This document shows, piece by piece, positions 58,617 through 64,000 of a DNA stretch of 64,000 bases. The notes below the pieces were generated by a model that saw only the letters and a list, made by a program, of their open reading frames with translations, did not search any database and was not told the DNA's origin. Location of the stretch: NCBI GenBank assembly GCA_034666985.1, contig JAXDKS010000069.1:142424-206423 (forward strand). Direction: 5' to 3'. Made by a program: the position numbers and the translations under genes. Each line of letters begins with the position of its first letter. Position 1 is the stretch's first letter. This stretch comes from DATARR01 sp034666985 (GTDB lineage Bacteria > Acidobacteriota > Thermoanaerobaculia > Multivoradales > UBA5704).

Positions 58617-61600
58617 TCAGGTGGGCTGTGAAGCCGTCGCGGCCGCCTTCCGGGCCTTGCGGGCGAGAATGCGGAAACCCTGCCGCCCGGCATCGCGCTC
58701 CACCGCGGCGAGGCGGGACCGGCCGGCTTTGGGATCGCCGGCGAGGATCTCGACCTCGCCGAGCGCGAGGCGGGCCTCCAGCTCCAGAGGGAAGGAGCCG
58801 GCCTCCGGGGCCTTGCGGACGGCTTCCCGCAGGCTCCGCAGGGCTTCCTGAGGATGACCGGTGGCGGCCAGGACACGCGCTTCGGTGATTGCGAAGAGCA
58901 GGCGGAACCGCGGGTTCTCGGTGCGCCGGGCCACGGGCGCCGCCCCCTGGATCGCCTCCTGCGCCTCCTGCGGACGTCCCGCCGCGAGACGGCAGAGGGC
59001 GACGAGGGTCAGCGCCTCGCTTTCCCGCTCCGGGTTGCCGGCCTGCCGGAAGAGGGCCCGGGCCTCGCCCGCCCGCTGCTCGGCCCGTTGAGCGTCCCCG
59101 GTATCCAGGGCCGCGTTGGCGAGGTCGAGGTCATTGTCCGCCTCGCTGGCCTTGTCCTTCAGCTCCCGAAAGACGGCGAGGGACTGCGTGAAGAGCCGCT
59201 CCGCCTCGGCGGGCAAGCCCTGGCGCAGCAGCACCGCTCCCTGGTTCTGGATCGTCTGCGCCGCGCTGCTGCGATCCCCGATGGCCTGGTAGACCGCCAG
59301 CGCCGCGGCGAAGTCCTGCCCCGCGGCGTCGAGATCGCCGCGGGAGAAGCGCAGGGCTCCACGATTGGTCAGCGTGCGCGCCTCGCCACCCCGGTCCCCG
59401 ATCTCGCGATAGACCGCCGTCGCCTCGGTGAGCCGGGCCTCGTAGGTGGCGAGGTCGCCTTTCATCTGGGCGACGACACCGAGGTTGTTCAAGACGTTGG
59501 CGACCCCCGCCTTGCGTTCCAGCCGGCGGAACGTCGCGAGGGCTCGCTCGAAGCGGGAGCGGGCCTCCTCGAGGCGCCCCTGTGCGATGTCGAGGCCTGC
59601 CAGGCTGTTCTCCGCCACTCCCTCGCCGAGCTCGTTGCCGATGGCATGCTGTATCGCCTGGGACCGGCCGTAGGCCGCCGCCGCCCCGGCGAAATCGCCT
59701 CGCTGCTCGAGGAGCAGGCCGCGGGAGTTGATGACGCGGGCCAGCCGGCCGCGGTCGCCTTGGGACTCGTAGATCCGCGCCGCCTCGTCGAAGGCTGCCA
59801 GGGCCGCGTCGGGCTCGCCGCGAGCCAGGGCCGCGGAGCCCTCCTGGAACCGCGCCTCGGCGATCCAGCCTTGGGCTCCCAGGGTCCGGCCCTTGCGCTC
59901 CGCCGCCAACGCTGCCTGCGCCTGCCGCGCGAAATCGGAGAGGGCCCCGCCCGCGGCGGCTTCAGCGAGGTCGATGCGGGCATCCGCGCCCTGGGGGGGT
60001 GGCAGCCGGCGGGCCTCCGCCAGGGTGGCCAGGGCGTCCTTCGGCGCTCCTCCCGGGATCTGGGCGGCGGCGAGCCGCAGGGCATACTCCAGGTTGTCCG
60101 GGAAGTAGCTCCAGAGCTCCCGGTAGATGGCGATGGCGGCGGGCCAGTCGCTCGACAGCTCACGCCAGCGCGCCTCGATCGCCCGCCGGTCTTCGTGACG
60201 CAGGGGGGCCGAGAGGTCGAGAGCGGTCCGGGCCTCGGCCCGGGCCCGCTCCTGATAGCCGAGGTCGGACCAGGCGGCGGCGAGGGTCAGGTGAGGAAGG
60301 GGATCGCCCGGCTCGGCGGCCACCGCCTGCCGCAGCAGGTCGCGCGCTCGCGCCGGCTCGAAGCGGCGCAGCTCGGCGGCGCCATCGGAGTAGAGCCGGG
60401 CCGCCTCCAGGGTCGACGGGAGCGAAGCGCGCAGGGCCTTGGCCTCGGCCTGAGGCAGCCCGCCGGCTCCCAACTCGCCACGCAGGCGCTCGCCGAGAAC
60501 CGCCAGGGTGGTGAGGAATCCCTCCTCGGTGCCGGACTCGCTCACCCTGGCCACGGTCTCGCCGGTGCGAGTGTCCTGCACCTGGAGGTCGAAGCGGGTA
60601 CGGCCGCCCGGAGCCGTGACCAGGTAGGAGCCGCCAATGACCAGGTCGGCGCCGAGATAGCTCCGCACCCGGGCGAGTGTCGCCGGAGACAGGCTCGTCG
60701 ACCGGGACAGACCGAGGTCCGCCCGCGCCCGGTCCACGTTCTCCACCGGCACCAGGCGGAGGCGCTCGGCGCGGGCCAGCTCGGTGGGCAGCATCTGGAG
60801 GAGAGAGGTCCCCAGATAGCCGGCGTCCGGCCGGCCCGCCAGGTTGTCGAACCCGAGCACGGCCACGGCAGGGCGGGCCGGAGTCGCCACGGCGGATCGC
60901 GAGGCCGTAGCCGGCCCTTTCGCGTTCGCGACCCCAGGCGCGCGGACGAAGGGCGGGAGCCCCGCCGTCCAGAGTCCCCAGAGGACCAGGGCGAGCAACC
61001 CGGCGAGCCCGGCAGTCATCGCGGCCATCGCGGCGGCTCGGCCTGGGGAGCGGCGGCGCCTCGGCCAGCTCCGGGTGAGGGTGAGGGGCGAGGTGGCATC
61101 CTCCTCGGCCTTGGTGAGGCCCAGGGCCCGCACCACGTGCCGCACGCTGGGGAAGCGCTTCTCCGGCTCGCGCTCGAGGCAGCGCAGGATCGTCTTCTCC
61201 CAGGCGGAGTCGAGGTCCGAGAGGTGGATGCGTGGCGAGGGCGCCGGCTCCTGGAGGCGCTTCAGAGCGGTGTAGAAGGCGCTCTTGCCCACGAAGGGAA
61301 GCTCGCCCGTCACCATCTCGAAGATCACCACTCCCAGGGCATAGACGTCCGTGGCCGCAGTGGCCTCCTCGCCCCGCACCTGCTCCGGCGCCATGTAGGC
61401 GGGGGAGCCCACCATCTCGCCGGTGGCCGTGAGGTTCGCCGAGTCATCGGCCTCGATGGAGCTCCAGGCGAGGCCGAAGTCGGTGACCACGGCCCGCGTG
61501 CCCGATGGCGCCGGGACGAGGAAGATGTTGCCGCTCTTCAGGTCGCGGTGGATGACGCCGTTGGCGTGGGCGGCGGTGAGGGCGGCCACGACGTGGCCGA

Positions 61601-62021
61601 TGACCGGCAGCGCCTCGGCGGTTGACATCCGCCCCTGGCGCGCCAGGAGCTGCTCCAGCGTCTCGCCACGCAGCAACTCCATGGTGAGGAGCACCTTGTC
61701 CGGCGGCGCGTCCGGAGCCGGCGGGGACTGCGAATGGTAGACCAGGTCGAACACCCGGCAGACGTTGGGATGGGTGACCCGGCGGCCGAGCTGGATCTCC
61801 CGCTTGAAGCGCTGCAGCACCCGCTCGTCGCGGGCGATCTCGGGACGCAGGACCTTGACGGCGATGGCCTCGTTCAGCTCCTGGTCGAACGCCTCGTAGA
61901 CCTCGCCGACGGCGCCCCGGCCGAGGAATCCCACGATCCGGTACCGGCCGGCCAGCACCTCGCCCGGCGCCAGGGATTCACTCCGCGCTCCATCGACGGG
62001 ACCGCTCGCCAGAACTGTCAT
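58617..62021 (-). CDS. Membrane Ser/Thr protein kinase with long TPR domain
   Basis: Encodes 1134 aa from ATG 62021. The kinase (about 25-290) has GRGAVGEVYEA, VKVL, HRDLKSGNIFL, DFG in VVTDFGLAW and the APE-like PAYMAPEQV. A transmembrane helix follows near 335-360 (AMTAGLAGLLALVLWGLW), then a domain with a periplasmic-binding-like start (PAVAVLGFDNLAGRPDAGYL) and about 15 TPR repeats (ANVLNNLGVVAQMKGDLATY). This is a common acidobacterial layout for environmental sensing. The start is close to a palindrome at 62012-62031 and a TACAAT box, so the mRNA may have a very short leader. Confidence 0.92.
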   Translation of the reverse strand: MTVLASGPVDGARSESLAPGEVLAGRYRIVGFLGRGAVGEVYEAFDQELNEAIAVKVLRPEIARDERVLQRFKREIQLGRRVTHPNVCRVFDLVYHSQSPPAPDAPPDKVLLTMELLRGETLEQLLARQGRMSTAEALPVIGHVVAALTAAHANGVIHRDLKSGNIFLVPAPSGTRAVVTDFGLAWSSIEADDSANLTATGEMVGSPAYMAPEQVRGEEATAATDVYALGVVIFEMVTGELPFVGKSAFYTALKRLQEPAPSPRIHLSDLDSAWEKTILRCLEREPEKRFPSVRHVVRALGLTKAEEDATSPLTLTRSWPRRRRSPGRAAAMAAMTAGLAGLLALVLWGLWTAGLPPFVRAPGVANAKGPATASRSAVATPARPAVAVLGFDNLAGRPDAGYLGTSLLQMLPTELARAERLRLVPVENVDRARADLGLSRSTSLSPATLARVRSYLGADLVIGGSYLVTAPGGRTRFDLQVQDTRTGETVARVSESGTEEGFLTTLAVLGERLRGELGAGGLPQAEAKALRASLPSTLEAARLYSDGAAELRRFEPARARDLLRQAVAAEPGDPLPHLTLAAAWSDLGYQERARAEARTALDLSAPLRHEDRRAIEARWRELSSDWPAAIAIYRELWSYFPDNLEYALRLAAAQIPGGAPKDALATLAEARRLPPPQGADARIDLAEAAAGGALSDFARQAQAALAAERKGRTLGAQGWIAEARFQEGSAALARGEPDAALAAFDEAARIYESQGDRGRLARVINSRGLLLEQRGDFAGAAAAYGRSQAIQHAIGNELGEGVAENSLAGLDIAQGRLEEARSRFERALATFRRLERKAGVANVLNNLGVVAQMKGDLATYEARLTEATAVYREIGDRGGEARTLTNRGALRFSRGDLDAAGQDFAAALAVYQAIGDRSSAAQTIQNQGAVLLRQGLPAEAERLFTQSLAVFRELKDKASEADNDLDLANAALDTGDAQRAEQRAGEARALFRQAGNPERESEALTLVALCRLAAGRPQEAQEAIQGAAPVARRTENPRFRLLFAITEARVLAATGHPQEALRSLREAVRKAPEAGSFPLELEARLALGEVEILAGDPKAGRSRLAAVERDAGRQGFRILARKARKAAATASQPT

Positions 62022-62031
62022 GGGACAGTTC
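62012..62031. promoter_or_regulatory. Perfect 8-bp palindrome covering the kinase start codon
   Basis: GAACTGTC-ATGG-GACAGTTC contains the ATG (62021) and is preceded on the minus strand by TACAAT (62032-62037), a good -10 box. A repressor site overlapping +1 and the start codon is possible; a chance palindrome is not excluded. Confidence 0.4.
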
Positions 62032-62075
62032 ATTGTACCGCATGCGGCGTTGCCGGCGGGGTGCTGCTCCCCGCT

Positions 62076-62666
62076 CTACCGGTTCCGCCCCAGCAGGCCC
62101 CCGGCCATGCCGGCCAGGTCGTCGGCGATGTGGCCGTCACCGTTGCGGTCCAGCAGGATGTTGAGCAGGCCCCCATGCTGGGGCTGGGTCTGCTCGATGT
62201 GCTGGCGCTCGCCGGCGAGGACGCTGGCGAGCCCGCCGGGATCGAGATTGCGCTGCCGCTTGGCGCGGCCGAGGGCGGCGAGCACGATCGGGGCGAGCAG
62301 CATCAGCAGCCGGGCGGCCTGGCCTTTGTCGAGCCCGGTCGCCTGGCTGATCTGCGACTCGGCGGCGGGCTGCCGGTGGCCGAAGATGTGGCTGAGGATG
62401 CCGCCGCCCTGCGCTCCCAGGGCCTTGTTCTGGAAGAATCCCGAGAGGTTGTCCAGCAGGCTGCCGTCGTGCTGATCGAGGGCGCCCGCGAGTTGCTGGG
62501 CTCCCTCGGGCTGGCTGGAGCCCTGGGCCAGACCGCCGAGGAGAGCGGTCAGCGCCGCAGGCACCGCCTGCTGGGTCGTGGCCTCGTCGGTGCCGAGCTG
62601 GCGGCTGAGCTGGGAAATCGCCTGGGGATCGAGCTGCTGATGGACCAGGTCGAGCAATGAAGCCAA
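62076..62666 (-). CDS. YidB-like DUF937 protein
   Basis: Encodes 196 aa from a TTG with AAGGAGGTG 5 nt upstream. It matches DUF937: LLDLVHQQLDPQAISQLSRQ, AVPAALTALLGGLAQG, a Gly/His-rich loop around ILSHIFGHRQP, a hydrophobic helix (RLLMLLAPIVLAALGRAK) and an EF-hand-like NGDGHIADDLAGMAGGLLGR C-terminus. The role is unknown. It sits between the kinase and aat, with a sigma-54-like element upstream. Confidence 0.88.
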   Translation of the reverse strand: MASLLDLVHQQLDPQAISQLSRQLGTDEATTQQAVPAALTALLGGLAQGSSQPEGAQQLAGALDQHDGSLLDNLSGFFQNKALGAQGGGILSHIFGHRQPAAESQISQATGLDKGQAARLLMLLAPIVLAALGRAKRQRNLDPGGLASVLAGERQHIEQTQPQHGGLLNILLDRNGDGHIADDLAGMAGGLLGRNR

Positions 62667-62738
62667 AGCACACCTCCTTCTCTGGATGAAGGGAGGAGCA
62701 GGGTGGGGAGCCCGCGCCTCCGCGTTCACCTTCCACCA

Positions 62739-62754
62739 AGCAAGCCCGCTGCCA
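62739..62754 (-). promoter_or_regulatory. Possible sigma-54-type promoter of the DUF937 gene
   Basis: On the minus strand TGGCAGCGGGCTTGCT, GG-N10-GC spacing, about 73 nt before the start codon. No GTCCAGA palindrome is upstream, so any activator would differ. Confidence 0.5.
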
Positions 62755-62789
62755 GGGATCTCGCTGTCCGGTAGACTGAAGCCCGATCT

Positions 62790-63542
62790 ATGTGGAAAAG
62801 CTCCCGTCGCCGCGTCCTTTTCCCTCCCGTGAGCTGGGCGTCGCGCGATGGGGTGATCGCCGTCGGCGGCCGGCCCGACGCCGAGACCCTCAAGGAGGCC
62901 TACGGCCGCGGGATCTTCCCCTGGCCCCACGAGGGCGTGCCGCTGCTCTGGTTCTGCCCGGACCCCCGCTTCGTGCTGGAGCCGGCGGCGGCCCACGTCT
63001 CCCGCTCGCTGCGCAAGGAGATGCGTCGCGGCGCCTTCGAGGTGCGGGCGGACACGGCCTTCCGGGAGGTCATCGGCCGCTGCTCGCGGGCGCCACGGCC
63101 GGGGCAGAGGGGGACCTGGATCACGCCGGAGATGATCGACGGCTACACGGCCCTTCATGGCGAAGGGCTGGCCCACTCGATCGAGGCGTGGCGCGACGGC
63201 CGGCTGGTGGGCGGGCTCTACGGCATCTCGCTGGGGAGCGTCTTCTTCGGCGAGTCGATGTTCGCGGACGTGCCCAACGCCTCCAAGGTGGCCTTCGCCA
63301 CCCTGCTCGCGAACCTGATCCGCTGGCATTTCCCCCTGGTGGACTGTCAGAGCTACACCCCCTACCTGGAGGGTTTCGGCGCGGTGGAATGGCGCCGGCG
63401 GCGCTTCCTGGCCGCCCTCAAGCGGGCCCTCCAGGAGCCCACCCGGCCAGGGCCGTGGACGCTCGAGCTGGGACCGGCCGAGGCGGCGGAGGCATTCAGC
63501 CTCGCGGATTCAGGGATTTTACCAGCCGAAAAGACGACGTAA
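62790..63542 (+). CDS. aat: Leucyl/phenylalanyl-tRNA-protein transferase
   Basis: Encodes 250 aa. The enzyme adds Leu or Phe from aminoacyl-tRNA to proteins with N-terminal Arg or Lys and marks them for ClpS/ClpAP degradation (N-end rule). Family motifs are all seen: GRGIFPWPHEGVPLLWFCPD, RSLRKEMRRG, GTWITPEMIDGYTALHGEG, GLYGISLGSVFFGESMFA, DCQSYTPYLEGFGAVEWRRR. Length is normal. Start and stop are clear; it stands alone on this strand. Confidence 0.95.
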   Translation: MWKSSRRRVLFPPVSWASRDGVIAVGGRPDAETLKEAYGRGIFPWPHEGVPLLWFCPDPRFVLEPAAAHVSRSLRKEMRRGAFEVRADTAFREVIGRCSRAPRPGQRGTWITPEMIDGYTALHGEGLAHSIEAWRDGRLVGGLYGISLGSVFFGESMFADVPNASKVAFATLLANLIRWHFPLVDCQSYTPYLEGFGAVEWRRRRFLAALKRALQEPTRPGPWTLELGPAEAAEAFSLADSGILPAEKTT

Positions 63543-63590
63543 TCTTGTTTGTAACAAAGCCCCTCTACTCTGGTGTAGAAGGGGGAAATC

Positions 63591-63863
63591 ATGGGAGAGC
63601 ATCCCACCGTCGAGGAGGTCCGCGCATTCGCCCAGGGTGGCTGCGGGCGGGAGACGGCTCGGAAGGTGGTCAAGCACCTCCTCCGCGGCTGCTCCCCGTG
63701 CCGTGAGGCGATCGCCCGGCAGAGCCGGATGGAGGAGTGCGGGGGTTTGGCCCTCTACGACTACGATGCGGCTTTCGAGCGGGCCGCGGTCCCGGTCAGG
63801 CGCAGAGCCGAACGCCTCCCGCGAACCGCCGGCCTCGGTCTCAGGGTTGCGTCACCGCACTGA
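63591..63863 (+). CDS. Short zinc-finger-like protein, perhaps a truncated TPR-protein start
   Basis: Encodes 90 aa; AAGGGGG precedes the ATG. The N-terminal half (HPTVEEVRAFAQGG, VVKHLLRGCSPCREAI) resembles the putative zinc-finger head of anti-sigma-like or TPR proteins of acidobacteria, with Cys pairs. The part DYDAAFERA is where such proteins normally continue for several hundred residues, but here the frame reaches a stop soon after (LGLRVASPH). It could be a real small protein or a frame-shifted or shortened relic. Confidence 0.55.
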   Translation: MGEHPTVEEVRAFAQGGCGRETARKVVKHLLRGCSPCREAIARQSRMEECGGLALYDYDAAFERAAVPVRRRAERLPRTAGLGLRVASPH

Positions 63864-63893
63864 GCGGCCCGGAAGGCGTTGCCGGCCGACACT

Positions 63894-64000
63894 CTACAGG
63901 GTGAGCTTGGGCTTGGGTTCGCCCGTCCTCCGGAGGACCGCCGCCGCTTCGCGAACCGTGGCCACCAGATCGTCCCTGTCGAGCTCCTCGCTGAAGACGT
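63894..64000 (-). CDS. C-terminal end of an unknown gene, cut by the window edge
   Basis: About 35 codons are visible, ending LVATVREAAAVLRRTGEPKP and KLTL before TAG at 63894-63896. The rest lies beyond 64000. The family cannot be named from this fragment. Confidence 0.55.
   Translation of the reverse strand, partial: VFSEELDRDDLVATVREAAAVLRRTGEPKPKLTL

Noticed and set aside
58854..61625. 923-codon frame on the plus strand
   Set aside because: Antisense to the kinase-TPR gene; the composition reflects reversed GC-rich codons.

Overview
The window is a GC-rich, tightly packed bacterial chromosome segment with about 44 supported protein genes. I found no rRNA, tRNA, CRISPR array, prophage or intact insertion sequence. 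Ser/Thr kinases fused to TPR repeats, PATAN (DUF4388) response regulators, many hybrid two-component proteins, BNR/sortilin-like secreted proteins and extensive sigma-54 use suggest an acidobacterium (perhaps Thermoanaerobaculia). A myxobacterium-like organism is the main alternative. The taxonomic call is inference from gene content.

Layout. 1-1680: end of a Ser/Thr kinase-TPR protein. 1694-6623: a PixA/AidA-like inclusion-body protein, a divergent small partner, a secreted protein with a terminal CxxCH motif and an exported choloylglycine-hydrolase-like enzyme. Two copies of a ~242-bp promoter module with sigma-54 signatures drive this cluster. 6739-17451: a minus-strand copper/silver block (TolC-CusB-CusA, methyltransferase, BNR protein, CopA ATPase, small Cys-rich protein). 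17702-23804: a large BNR/VPS10-like exported protein, an APC permease and an SDR dehydrogenase. 23982-30813: a small secreted Cys-rich protein, two PATAN proteins (one fused to DegV), an XRE regulator and a hybrid histidine kinase.

30819-50814 is the most interesting part. It encodes a PilT-like ATPase, a four-gene surface-fibre locus that looks like a divergent chaperone/usher system, c-di-GMP enzymes (GGDEF, GGDEF-EAL), a PilZ protein, several two-component proteins including an NtrC-type sigma-54 activator with its kinase, and a secreted metalloprotease. Seven sigma-54-type promoters (GG-N10-GC) lie here. Each has a tandem pair of 15-bp palindromes (consensus close to GTCCAGATTCTGGAC, usually 20 bp centre to centre) 40-100 bp upstream. 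The simplest reading is one local regulon in which the kinase/NtrC pair at 44207-47113 controls itself, the fibre locus, the PilT-like ATPase, c-di-GMP turnover and the protease.

50844-64000: an Hpt protein with a receiver, an OmpR-type regulator translationally coupled to a membrane HAMP-Ser/Thr kinase (instead of a histidine kinase), a LysM/FecR envelope protein, a receiver-PATAN protein, an Rpn-type nuclease beside REP-like hairpins, a large Ser/Thr kinase-TPR protein, a YidB-like DUF937 protein, aat, a short zinc-finger-like protein and the end of an unknown gene.
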